From assembly GCA_964403795.1 (NCBI GenBank), contig CAYOHP010000070.1:1-24640 (forward strand): a stretch of 24,640 nt of DNA, read 5' to 3'. The notes under the pieces were generated by a model. The model searched no databases and had not been told where the DNA came from. It saw nothing but the letters and a program-made list of their open reading frames with translations. A program made the position numbers and the translations under genes. The stretch comes from CAYOHP01 sp964403795 [NCBI: uncultured bacterium]. GTDB lineage: Bacteria; Muiribacteriota; UBA6191; CAZXTJ01. Below, piece by piece: positions 10,641 through 18,059 of this stretch (its first letter is position 1; each line of letters begins with the position of its first letter).

Positions 10641-12200
10641 TCAGTGCCCGCCGCCTCCGCTCTTGAAGGTCCCGGTGTGGTCGGAGATCTCGGAGAGTTC
10701 CGCCCAGTCGACGTGCGCCTTGCCCCCGTTGGCATTGTGGCGCTTCTCCCAGGCGGCGAGCAGATCGAGGCATGCGTGGTCGATGAAGACCAGATCCCGG
10801 TGCTCGAGCTCGACCTCGGCATCGGAGGGCAGGCCTTCGAGCTCCCGGGCCAGCTTGGGGAGGCCGACGAAGGTCGCGACACCCTTGAGGGCGACCTTGT
10901 GCCGGTTGCCGTCGGCGGGTCGCGACACCGCGATGTCGAGGTCGGAGAACTTGATCAGGAGCTTGGCCAGCGAGAGGACGAAGCCGAGGACCACGCCGGT
11001 GAGCAGATCGAAGGCGACGATCCCGAAGACGGTGACCAGATAGATCCCCAGCTCGCTCCGGCCGAACTTGGCGATGATCCGGACGGGGTTCGGGTTCATG
11101 AGGCGGTAGCCGGTGAAGACCAGGACCGCGGCCAGGCTGGACCGGGGGATCAGCTCGAGCAGCTGGGGGACCGCGGCGACCAGGACCAGGAGCCAGAGTC
11201 CATGGAACATCGTGGATGCCCGGGTCTTGGCGCCGGCCTCGATGTTGGCGGTCGAGCGAACGATCACGCCGGTGATGGGGAGGCAGCCCAGGACTCCTGC
11301 CAGCGAGTTCCCGACTCCCTGGGCGAAGAGCTCCCGGTCGTAGTCGGTGCGCTGCCCCGCCTGCATCTGGTCCACCGCCGCGGCGCAGAGCAGGGTCTCG
11401 GCGCTGGCCACCAGGGCGAAGGCCAGGGCGGCGATCAGCAGCTTGGTGTCGGCCAGCATGCCCAGATCGGAGGGAGAGATCAGGGCCACTGCGTCACCCA
11501 GATTCGGGGGCACCTTCACGTACTGGATCCCCAGGCCCAGCCCCTGGGCCAGGATCGTCCCCACCGCCACTCCGAAGAGCGGGGCGGGAAGCCAGGAGAC
11601 CCACTTGGGACGGAAGTTGTGGTGGATCACCATCACCGCGATCGTCGCCAGTCCGACGAAGGCCGCCAGGTGATGGGCGGTCCCCTCGACCGGAATCATC
11701 CCCTTGTAGATCGCCTCCGGGATCGAGAGCAGGTTGGCGATGCCGCTTCCCCGGGGGACGTCGTCGACCATGACGTGGAACTGGCCGGCGAAGATCAGGG
11801 CACCGATCCCCGCCAGCATGCCGTGGATCACGGCCGGCGAGACCGCCCGGAAGTAGCGTCCCACCCCGGCGAGGCCGGCCACGATCTGGACCACCCCGGC
11901 ACCCAGGATCACGGGACCCAGGGCCCCCAGCCCGTGCTTGGTCACGAAGTCCCAGACCATGACGGCCAGGCCGGCAGCGGGTCCGCTGGCCTGGAGGGGA
12001 CAGCCCGAGAAGAAGCCGACGACCAGGCCGCCGATCATACCGGAGACCAGGCCCCGGCCCACCGGGACGCCGGAAGCGATGGCGATCCCGAGACAGAGCG
12101 GGAGGGCCACCAGGAACACGACGACGGAGGCGAGGAGGTCGGGCCCGAGCCCGCCGCGGGAATCCGAATCCTGGGTCGGGCTGGCTTCGAGGGTGCTCAA
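10641..12200 (-). CDS. SulP-family anion transporter with STAS domain, probable bicarbonate transporter
   Basis: The 519-residue inner-membrane protein belongs to the SulP/SLC26 family. Its N-terminal part is a bundle of hydrophobic helices beginning LLASVVVFLVALPLCLGIAI, with SGPAAGLAVMVWDF and GVLGCLPITGVIVRSTANIEAG as family landmarks. A cytoplasmic STAS-type domain occupies ~430-510, including LVFIDHACLDLLAAW. SulP proteins carry sulfate, bicarbonate or other anions. The gene lies 42 bases downstream of a beta-carbonic anhydrase on the same strand, and fusions of SulP to carbonic anhydrase are known, so bicarbonate is the favoured substrate by inference. The start is a TTG at 12200 with a well-placed AGGAG; no ATG fits better. 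The pair is probably controlled by the sigma-54 promoter before the anhydrase gene. Confidence 0.9.
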   Translation of the reverse strand: MSTLEASPTQDSDSRGGLGPDLLASVVVFLVALPLCLGIAIASGVPVGRGLVSGMIGGLVVGFFSGCPLQASGPAAGLAVMVWDFVTKHGLGALGPVILGAGVVQIVAGLAGVGRYFRAVSPAVIHGMLAGIGALIFAGQFHVMVDDVPRGSGIANLLSIPEAIYKGMIPVEGTAHHLAAFVGLATIAVMVIHHNFRPKWVSWLPAPLFGVAVGTILAQGLGLGIQYVKVPPNLGDAVALISPSDLGMLADTKLLIAALAFALVASAETLLCAAAVDQMQAGQRTDYDRELFAQGVGNSLAGVLGCLPITGVIVRSTANIEAGAKTRASTMFHGLWLLVLVAAVPQLLELIPRSSLAAVLVFTGYRLMNPNPVRIIAKFGRSELGIYLVTVFGIVAFDLLTGVVLGFVLSLAKLLIKFSDLDIAVSRPADGNRHKVALKGVATFVGLPKLARELEGLPSDAEVELEHRDLVFIDHACLDLLAAWEKRHNANGGKAHVDWAELSEISDHTGTFKSGGGGH

Positions 12201-12206
12201 GAGAGA

Positions 12207-12211
12207 CTCCT
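12207..12211 (-). promoter_or_regulatory. Ribosome binding site that sets the TTG start of the SulP gene
   Basis: AGGAG on the minus strand is spaced 6 bases from the TTG at 12200. With no in-frame ATG nearby and the product's N-terminus (residues STLEASPTQDSD before the first helix) looking complete, this decides the unusual start codon. Confidence 0.65.
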
Positions 12212-12242
12212 AGGGGAGGGTTTCGACGCCGGGGGACCCGGG

Positions 12243-12926
12243 TCAGGCGGTGGCGGTGGGAGAGGAACGGAGATTCAGCGCATCGCCGTTCTCGGCCGCG
12301 GTCGGGGACTCGTCGTCCAGGCGGACGAAGCGCTCCCGTTCGGGGTGGTAGAAGGTGACCTCGCCGGTCTCGAACTCGTAGTACCAGCCGTGGAGGGAGA
12401 TGGCCTTCTGGGCCAGCTTCGAAGCGACGGACGGATGGGTCTTGAGACTGTTCAACTGCACCAGGATGTTCGCCTGGGTCGCCATGCGCTGGAGCTCGGC
12501 CCCCGAGAGGTGCTGGTAGTTCTCGGTGATGATCCTCCGGGTGGTCTCCCCGAAGCGCAGCCACTCCTTGACCAGAGGAGCGTCCTCGAGGATCGAAGGA
12601 TCGAGCAGGCCCTTGACGGCGCCGCAATGGGAATGGCCGCAGACCACGATGTCCTTCACGCCCAGCTTGGTCACCGCGAACTCGATGGTCCCTGCCTGGC
12701 TGAGTTCGCCCTGGCCGAAGGGCGGGACGATGTTGCCGGCGTTGCGGAGGATGAAGAGAGATCCCGGCGGGGTCTGGGTGACCATGTTCGGGACGATCCG
12801 GGAATCCGAGCAGGTGATGAAGAGGAGCTCGGGGTTCTGGCCCTTGGCAAGGCGCTCGAAGAGCTCCCGCTCGGCGGTGAAGACGTCGGAACGGAAGCGA
12901 TGAAGGCCCTCGAAGATCTTGCGCAT
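12243..12926 (-). CDS. Beta-class carbonic anhydrase
   Basis: This zinc enzyme interconverts CO2 and bicarbonate, acting in the cytoplasm. The 227-residue product has all beta-class ligands: CSDSR at 39-43 gives Cys39, Asp41 and Arg43, and CGHSHCGAVKG gives His98 and Cys101. Further family blocks are SLFILRNAGNIVPP and TIEFAVTKLGVKDIVVCGH. No signal peptide is seen. The ATG at 12926 follows AGGAG (12934-12938) with 7 bases between. It is the first gene of a two-gene unit with the SulP transporter. The TTG of SulP lies 42 bases after its stop, so hydration or dehydration at the inner face and anion transport are likely linked. Its promoter region carries a near-consensus sigma-54 element and a palindrome, next to a sigma-54 activator gene. 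Confidence 0.95.
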   Translation of the reverse strand: MRKIFEGLHRFRSDVFTAERELFERLAKGQNPELLFITCSDSRIVPNMVTQTPPGSLFILRNAGNIVPPFGQGELSQAGTIEFAVTKLGVKDIVVCGHSHCGAVKGLLDPSILEDAPLVKEWLRFGETTRRIITENYQHLSGAELQRMATQANILVQLNSLKTHPSVASKLAQKAISLHGWYYEFETGEVTFYHPERERFVRLDDESPTAAENGDALNLRSSPTATA

Positions 12927-12951
12927 GGGATGACTCCTCTGGGGGCTTCTT

Positions 12952-12967
12952 CGCAAGGACGATGCCA
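12952..12967 (-). promoter_or_regulatory. Sigma-54 promoter for carbonic anhydrase-SulP
   Basis: Minus-strand sequence TGGCATCGTCCTTGCG fits TGGCAYR-N4-TTGCW with all core bases (TGGCA and TTGC) and exact GG-N10-GC spacing; only the R at position 7 and the final W deviate. The predicted start of transcription is about 12941. That leaves a ~15-base leader that just contains the AGGAG ribosome binding site, an ideal geometry. The gene immediately upstream encodes an NtrC-type sigma-54 activator. Confidence 0.7.
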
Positions 12968-13021
12968 GAAGCGGGCTGAGGCTCGCATGCGGGGTCTCGC
13001 CGGCGCGGCGCACGGATCGGT

Positions 13022-13044
13022 GTGGCGGATCGCCACGCGTGGCG
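13022..13044. promoter_or_regulatory. Palindromic array, candidate activator (UAS) site for the sigma-54 promoter
   Basis: The segment reads GTGGCG-GAT-CGCCAC-GC-GTGGCG. Bases 13031-13044 (CGCCACGCGTGGCG) form a perfect 14-bp palindrome, and the left half-site makes a second dyad with the centre. Further half-sites lie at 13071-13076 (CGCCAC) and 13108-13113 (GTGGCG). The palindrome sits about 90-103 bp upstream of the predicted start at ~12941, the usual range for binding by NtrC-family enhancer proteins. That the neighbouring regulator binds here is inference. Confidence 0.5.
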
Positions 13045-13129
13045 GGGTGCCCCAGTCCTTGCCTGCAGCTCGCCACCAAGGGGCTCGCTCGCGACCGGCT
13101 GCGACCGGTGGCGGCGCGGCTGCCCCGGG

Positions 13130-14560
13130 TCAGGCGCCGGGGTCGCCGCTGGGGCCCTGGGGGACGATCTCGGAGGTCGGCTCCCGGCCTTCCCACCGAT
13201 CGAGCTTGCGGTAGAGGGTCTTGCGATCGAGACCGAGGACCCTGGCCGCATCCGTCTTGTTCCCCTGCATGGCCTCGAGGACCCGGAGGACGTAGCGGCG
13301 CTCCATCTCGGCCAGGGGCACCAAATCGCCTTCCTCGTCCCCGAACACGACCAGGCCCGACTGGCGGAACTCCCGGATCCGGGAGGGCAGGTCCTCGACC
13401 ACTACCAGGTCGTGCTCCGCCAGCGCCACCGCCCTTTCCATGCAGTTGCGCAGCTCCCGGACGTTGCCGGGCCAGGGATAGCCCAGGAGTCGACGGGCCG
13501 TCTCGGGGGTGAAGCCGGCGATCGCCTTGCCGGCCCGGGAGGCGCCCGCGGTCAGGAAGTGCTGGGCCAGCGGGAGGATGTCCTCGCCCCGGGCCCGGAG
13601 CGGAGGGACCTCGACCTGGACGACCTGGATCCGGAAGAAGAGGTCCTCCCGGAAGCGGCCGGCCGCGACCTCGGCCTCGAGATCGCGGTGGGTCGCCGCC
13701 ACGATCCGGACGTCGAAGCCGATCGGGTCGCTGCCCCCGAGGGGATGGATCCGACGTTCCTCGATGGCCCGGAGGAGCTTGGGCTGGAGGTCGAGCGGGA
13801 GTTCCCCGATCTCGTCGAGGAAGAGGGTCCCGCCATGGGCCCGCACGAAGGTCCCGTCGCGATCCTCCCGGGCATCGGTGAAGGCACCCCTCCGGTAGCC
13901 GAAGAGTTCGCTCTCGAGCAGGCCGGCAGGAATCGCGGCGCAGTCCAGGACCACGAAGGGGGCGCTCCTCCGGGCGCTCGCCTGGTGCAGCAACCGGGCG
14001 ACGACTTCCTTGCCGGCGCCGGTCTCTCCGCTGAGGAGCACCGTGGCGTCCGAGAGCGCCAGCCGGGCGACCACGGTGCGCAGGCGCTCGCTGGCAGGAC
14101 TGGCACCCACCAGCTCCCGGGTGGCGAGGGCGGAGGGGACCTCCTCGCGCAGGCGCCGGACCTCTTCGCGCAGGCGTCGGTTCTCCACCGCGCGACCGAG
14201 CGCCTTGACCAGGACCTCGAGTTCGAAGGGCTTGGTGAGGAAATCGTAGGCCCCGGCCCGGAGCGCCGCGATCGCGGTGTCCATGCTCCCGAACCCGGTC
14301 ATCACCAGCACCGGCAGCCCGGGCAGGGCCTCGACCAGCCGTCGGCACAGGGCCACGCCGTCCTGGCCGGGCATGCGGATGTCGGTCACCACGGCCTCGG
14401 TCCCGGACTCGAGCACCAGGCGCCGCACCTCGTCGGCGGACCGGGTCGTGGACACCTGGAAGCCCCAGCGGGCGAGACCGACCTCCAGGTACTCGAGCAT
14501 GGCGGGATCGTCATCGACGACGACGACCCTCGCACCCTCCATGGGCTCGTGCCGGCTCAT
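13130..14560 (-). CDS. NtrC-family sigma-54-dependent response regulator
   Basis: The 476-residue protein has three parts. The receiver domain (~10-125) carries acidic residues DDD at 16-18, phospho-acceptor Asp60 in VVTDIRMPGQDG, and Lys110. The AAA+ domain shows GETGAGKE (Walker A, 178-185), ESELFGYRRGAFTDA and GGTLFLDEIGELP (Walker B, ~243-254). The sigma-54-contacting loop reads GAFTDA rather than GAFTGA. It also has FREDLFFRIQVVQVEVPPLR and GYPWPGNVRELRNCMERAV. The C-terminus is a Fis-type helix-turn-helix (NKTDAARVLGLDRKTLYRKL). When phosphorylated by the adjacent kinase it should form a ring that remodels sigma-54 RNA polymerase. Its ATG overlaps the kinase stop (ATGA at 14557-14560). 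Downstream lies a matching promoter for carbonic anhydrase-SulP, the likely target. Confidence 0.95.
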   Translation of the reverse strand: MSRHEPMEGARVVVVDDDPAMLEYLEVGLARWGFQVSTTRSADEVRRLVLESGTEAVVTDIRMPGQDGVALCRRLVEALPGLPVLVMTGFGSMDTAIAALRAGAYDFLTKPFELEVLVKALGRAVENRRLREEVRRLREEVPSALATRELVGASPASERLRTVVARLALSDATVLLSGETGAGKEVVARLLHQASARRSAPFVVLDCAAIPAGLLESELFGYRRGAFTDAREDRDGTFVRAHGGTLFLDEIGELPLDLQPKLLRAIEERRIHPLGGSDPIGFDVRIVAATHRDLEAEVAAGRFREDLFFRIQVVQVEVPPLRARGEDILPLAQHFLTAGASRAGKAIAGFTPETARRLLGYPWPGNVRELRNCMERAVALAEHDLVVVEDLPSRIREFRQSGLVVFGDEEGDLVPLAEMERRYVLRVLEAMQGNKTDAARVLGLDRKTLYRKLDRWEGREPTSEIVPQGPSGDPGA

Positions 14561-16005
14561 GCGGCACCCGGCTCGACCGGGAGGTAGACCGTGAAGCGAC
14601 TGCCCTGCCCGGGTCGGCTCTCGACCCCGATCCAGCCCCCGTGGTCCTCCACGATCCCCCAGGCGATGGGAAGGCCCAGTCCCGTCCCCTGGCCCTCGGG
14701 CTTGGTGGTGAAGAACGGCTCGAAGAGGTGCTCCACATGCTCGGGCGCGATCCCGCACCCGCGGTCCTCGACATGGAGGCAGATGCACGGGGTCGAGGCT
14801 GCCTCGGGAGCGGTGGGAGGGGCGGCCCGCGCCTCTTCGAGGGTCACGCGCACCCAGCCTCCGTGACCGGAGGCCTGGATCGCGTTCAGGACCAGGTTCA
14901 AGGCCACCTGGCGCATCTGGACCGGATCGGCATGGACCCCGGCGATGTCCGACGGGGCCTCGGACAAGAGCTCCACACCGCGCCGGTTGGCTTCGGGCCC
15001 GAGCAGGTCGGCGACCTCGGCGATCGTCCTCCCCAGGTCGTGCGGGACCTTCTTGGGCTCGCGACGACGCGCCAGGTCGAGCAGTTGTCGCACCAGCTCG
15101 GAGACCCGCTGGGTCTGCTCCCGGATGGCCTGGGCACCGGAGCGGGCGTCCGACGGCAGACGTTCGTCTTCGGACAGCAGGGCGGCGCGTCCGACCACGA
15201 TCCCGAGCGGCGTGCCGAGCTCGTGGGCGAGGCCGGCGGCCAATCTTCCTACCACCGCCACCCGGGCGGCGTGCTGGAGGTGGGTCTCCGCCCTGCGCTT
15301 GGCGGTCTGGGCCGCCTCCAGCTCGTCCCGGGCCAGGGCCAACCGCCGGCTCATCTTCTCGATCTCCTCGGCCAGGAGTCCGAGCTCGTCCCCGGTCGGC
15401 AGGGCGGCCGGGCCCTCGAAGCGTCCCTCCCCGACCCGTCGCAGGCGATCGACCAGGGCCGCCACCGGTCTCTGCACCACCTGCTTGCCCATGGCGAAGG
15501 AGAGGAAGAGCGCCAGGGTGAGGAATCCGAGACCGAGGGCTGCGGTCCGCCGCACCACGTCGCCCACGATCTGAACCTCGGAGGTGAGGGCCTCGGCGAC
15601 CACCACGGCTCCGGTGCCCCTCCCCGGGAGGGTCAGCGGCAGATAGGTCCGGAGCACGGTGGTGCCGTCGGGGAGCTCGCCGATGCGGAGCAGCTCGCGT
15701 CCTTGGCGCAGCTCGCGGAGGGCCGCGGCGTCGAGGATCGCTCCCTCCAGGTCGAGCCAGGAGACACGGACCGAAGGATCCTCCCGGTCGATCTCGGCGA
15801 GCAGGTCCCGGGCGCGGGCCTCTCCCTGGGACGCCCAGACCTCGCGCAGCGCGGCCGTCAGGGTCCGACCCAGGAGGTGGTCGTGACGTCGCACGTCCCC
15901 TTCCAGGACCCGGAGTTCGCTCCGCAGGTGGGTGAAGCCCTGGACCAGCAGGAAGGCGCTGGAGAGGAGACCCACCCCCAGGACCATCTTGGTGCCGAGC
16001 TTCAT
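14557..16005 (-). CDS. Membrane histidine kinase with HAMP domain, NtrB-type
   Basis: The 482-residue sensor has a first membrane helix at ~6-24 and an extracytoplasmic sensor region of ~125 residues with no domain I recognise. A second helix lies at ~153-172, a HAMP segment at ~173-225, then a coiled coil. The HisKA box is GRLAAGLAHELGTPLG with phospho-acceptor His261. The ATPase domain shows the N box (NLVLNAIQAS, ~370-379), G1 (VEDRGCGIAPEHVEHLFEP) and TGLGLPIAWGIVEDHGG. The HELGTPL form of the H box is a less common variant of HELxNPL. GAGGAG lies 9 bases before the ATG at 16005. Both ends overlap neighbours by 4 bases: the permease fusion upstream and its response regulator downstream. 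The signal it detects is unknown; the genetic link suggests something tied to the ABC exporter. Confidence 0.94.
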   Translation of the reverse strand: MKLGTKMVLGVGLLSSAFLLVQGFTHLRSELRVLEGDVRRHDHLLGRTLTAALREVWASQGEARARDLLAEIDREDPSVRVSWLDLEGAILDAAALRELRQGRELLRIGELPDGTTVLRTYLPLTLPGRGTGAVVVAEALTSEVQIVGDVVRRTAALGLGFLTLALFLSFAMGKQVVQRPVAALVDRLRRVGEGRFEGPAALPTGDELGLLAEEIEKMSRRLALARDELEAAQTAKRRAETHLQHAARVAVVGRLAAGLAHELGTPLGIVVGRAALLSEDERLPSDARSGAQAIREQTQRVSELVRQLLDLARRREPKKVPHDLGRTIAEVADLLGPEANRRGVELLSEAPSDIAGVHADPVQMRQVALNLVLNAIQASGHGGWVRVTLEEARAAPPTAPEAASTPCICLHVEDRGCGIAPEHVEHLFEPFFTTKPEGQGTGLGLPIAWGIVEDHGGWIGVESRPGQGSRFTVYLPVEPGAA

Positions 16006-18059
16006 GAAGCGGTTCTCCTCCGCCAGGCGAACCAGGGGAGGAATCCGAGCGCCAGGGCGAGCGCGGCAGGCAGGCTCGAGACCAGGTGGAGGAGTCGGGT
16101 CGCCTCGGCTTCCGAGATCGCCGGCCTCACCCGTACCGGTCGCCGGCCTTCCACCGGGTCCCGGCGCTCGGCCAGCCACGCCAGCGACTCGATGAGGAGC
16201 CGGGCGTTGGACGGCCAGGCCGAGAGGCCCTGCTCGCCGATGGCATCGGCGTCCCCCAGGACCACCGCCCGCCACGGTCTGCCGACATGGGGACCTTCGA
16301 GACTCATGGCGAGGACCACCGGGGGGAACGCGGGCAAGTCCCGCCACTGACTTCCGGGGCGGGTGTCCTCCCAGGTAGCGGCCCACCGGGCACCCGGGGG
16401 AGGCCGGACCAGGGCCTTGCGGATCGCGCCCGGGAGCCCTTCGTTGAGGCGCACGGGAAGAGCTCCCAGGAAGACCAGGGCCTCCCGTCCCAGGGCCGGG
16501 GCGAACGGGTGGTCGGCCTCCGGGACCGCCAAGAAGCCGCTCGGCCCCACACCGGCCAGGGAGCGCCCGGGAGCCACCACATACCCTTCGAGGGAGACCA
16601 CCCGGAGCGCCTCCAGATGGCTTGCCGCGGCCGGGCCCGAGTCCGGGTCTACCGCCAGGAGAAGCCTGCCGCCGGCGTCCAGCAACTCCCGCAATCGCCG
16701 CAGCTCCTCCGGGTTCGCGGGGCGACGAGGACCGAGCAGGATCGCGGGGGAGAGGGAGCCGGGATCGGGGTGGTACAGAGCCAGCTCGGCCTCGACCGGG
16801 TCGAAGCCTTCGGCTTCCAGGATCCGCGTCCAGCGCTCTCCCGGGCTGGGCTGCCCCTGCCCGCCGAGAATCGTGACCCGGGTCCGGGCAGCGACGGAGG
16901 AGACCTTGGCGACCAGACCTCGGAGGACGGAGTCGGCGATCCGGCTCTCGATGTCGAAATCATCGAGCGCCAGGGTGGCGATCCTGTCGCCGGCGCGCAG
17001 CGTGATCCCGTCGTCCCTCGGCTGCACGAGTCCCAGCGGCTTCAGGACCGCATGGAACCGCTGGGGGGTCATGGGGAGGGCCCGGACCCGACCGGCCGAG
17101 AGCCGCTCGATCTCGTCCAGCCAGTCCTCGACCAGACTTCGGCCGGTACCGGACCGGGGGCGCGGCGCGTAGAGTTCGACCGGGGGCGGGAGCGATGCCA
17201 GGGCCTCGAGGGCCGCGGCGTCGACCCCGAGGTGGTCGGAGAGGCTGACCGAGTAGGGGATCCGGCGCAGGCCGCGGGCGAGGGCGATCAGGAGCAGGCC
17301 GACCAGCAGGGTCGAGACCGCCAGGTGCAGCGCCCGATGCACCTGGCGGACCGCTCGCACCAGTCGGGAAGCCGCCAACACCGAGGCCGCGGACAGGATC
17401 GGGAAGAGCACCAGGGGTCGCAGGTCCAGGCGCCCCCGGAACAGGACATCGGCGAGCCAGAGGGGCGAGAGCGCTCCGTCCTCGAGGACCCGCCCCGCCT
17501 CGCCGCCGATGCCTCCGAAGGCCAGCACCAGGAGCACCCCGAGCACGGCCGCTCCACCCGTAGTGGTGGCCACCGCCGAGGCCATGAGGCCGGCAGACAG
17601 GGTGGCGGCGCCGAGCAGCGAGAGCCCGAGGAAGGATCCCAGGGCCAGTCCGGTCCCGGTCCCGGTGTAGTGGGCGACGACCGCCGCCGGGATCCCCAGG
17701 GACAAGGGGAGCGGAGCCAGCACCGCCAGGGTGCCGAGGAACTTCCCCACCACCAGGTCGAGATCCTCGACCGGCTGGGAGAGCAGGACGTCGAGCTCGC
17801 CCGTCTCGCGCTCGCCGGCCAGGCAGGAGGCGCCGGCCACCGGTCCCACCAGGCAGTAGAGCAGGGCCAGCTCGCGGCAGAGCTGGCGGAGGGTGGCCGC
17901 CCCCGATTGCGGGAAGGCGAGTGCGAACAGGAATCCCTGGAGGAAGAGGTAGAAGGCCAGGAGCACGTAGTAGCGGGGAGAGCGGATCCAGGCCAGGACC
18001 TCGCGCCAGGCCAGGGCCCGGACGGCGCGGAGGCGGGAAGGGGACCCCGGTTCGCTCAT
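16002..18059 (-). CDS. ABC-2 permease fused to GldG-like domain (GldF-GldG fusion)
   Basis: The product is 685 residues. The N-terminal ~270 residues form an ABC-2-type permease that starts ALAWREVLAWIRSPRYYVLLAFYLFL (split here at Y30) and contains AGERETGELDVLLSQPVEDLDLVVGKF, the typical amphipathic stretch before helix 3. Several long hydrophobic segments follow. From ~300 to ~640 lies a soluble GldG/ABC-aux-like domain, including ILGGQGQPSPGERW, LLGPRRPANPEELRRL and a VVLGDADAIGEQGLS block. A final membrane helix is near 658-678, ending in basic residues. GldF and GldG are separate in Bacteroidetes gliding systems; here they are one chain. Substrate unknown. It overlaps the ATPase gene by ATGA upstream and the kinase gene downstream. 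Confidence 0.82.
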   Translation of the reverse strand: MSEPGSPSRLRAVRALAWREVLAWIRSPRYYVLLAFYLFLQGFLFALAFPQSGAATLRQLCRELALLYCLVGPVAGASCLAGERETGELDVLLSQPVEDLDLVVGKFLGTLAVLAPLPLSLGIPAAVVAHYTGTGTGLALGSFLGLSLLGAATLSAGLMASAVATTTGGAAVLGVLLVLAFGGIGGEAGRVLEDGALSPLWLADVLFRGRLDLRPLVLFPILSAASVLAASRLVRAVRQVHRALHLAVSTLLVGLLLIALARGLRRIPYSVSLSDHLGVDAAALEALASLPPPVELYAPRPRSGTGRSLVEDWLDEIERLSAGRVRALPMTPQRFHAVLKPLGLVQPRDDGITLRAGDRIATLALDDFDIESRIADSVLRGLVAKVSSVAARTRVTILGGQGQPSPGERWTRILEAEGFDPVEAELALYHPDPGSLSPAILLGPRRPANPEELRRLRELLDAGGRLLLAVDPDSGPAAASHLEALRVVSLEGYVVAPGRSLAGVGPSGFLAVPEADHPFAPALGREALVFLGALPVRLNEGLPGAIRKALVRPPPGARWAATWEDTRPGSQWRDLPAFPPVVLAMSLEGPHVGRPWRAVVLGDADAIGEQGLSAWPSNARLLIESLAWLAERRDPVEGRRPVRVRPAISEAEATRLLHLVSSLPAALALALGFLPWFAWRRRTAS

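Noticed and set aside
13060-13075. Alternative sigma-54-like site TGGCGAGCTGCAGGCA (minus)
   Set aside because: GG-N10-GC is present but the TTGC half reads AGGC. The site at 12952-12967 is far better in sequence and position.
10644-13214. Long plus-strand frame opposite SulP and carbonic anhydrase
   Set aside because: Asp/Gly/His-rich low-complexity translation; the opposite strand has clear SulP and carbonic anhydrase motifs.
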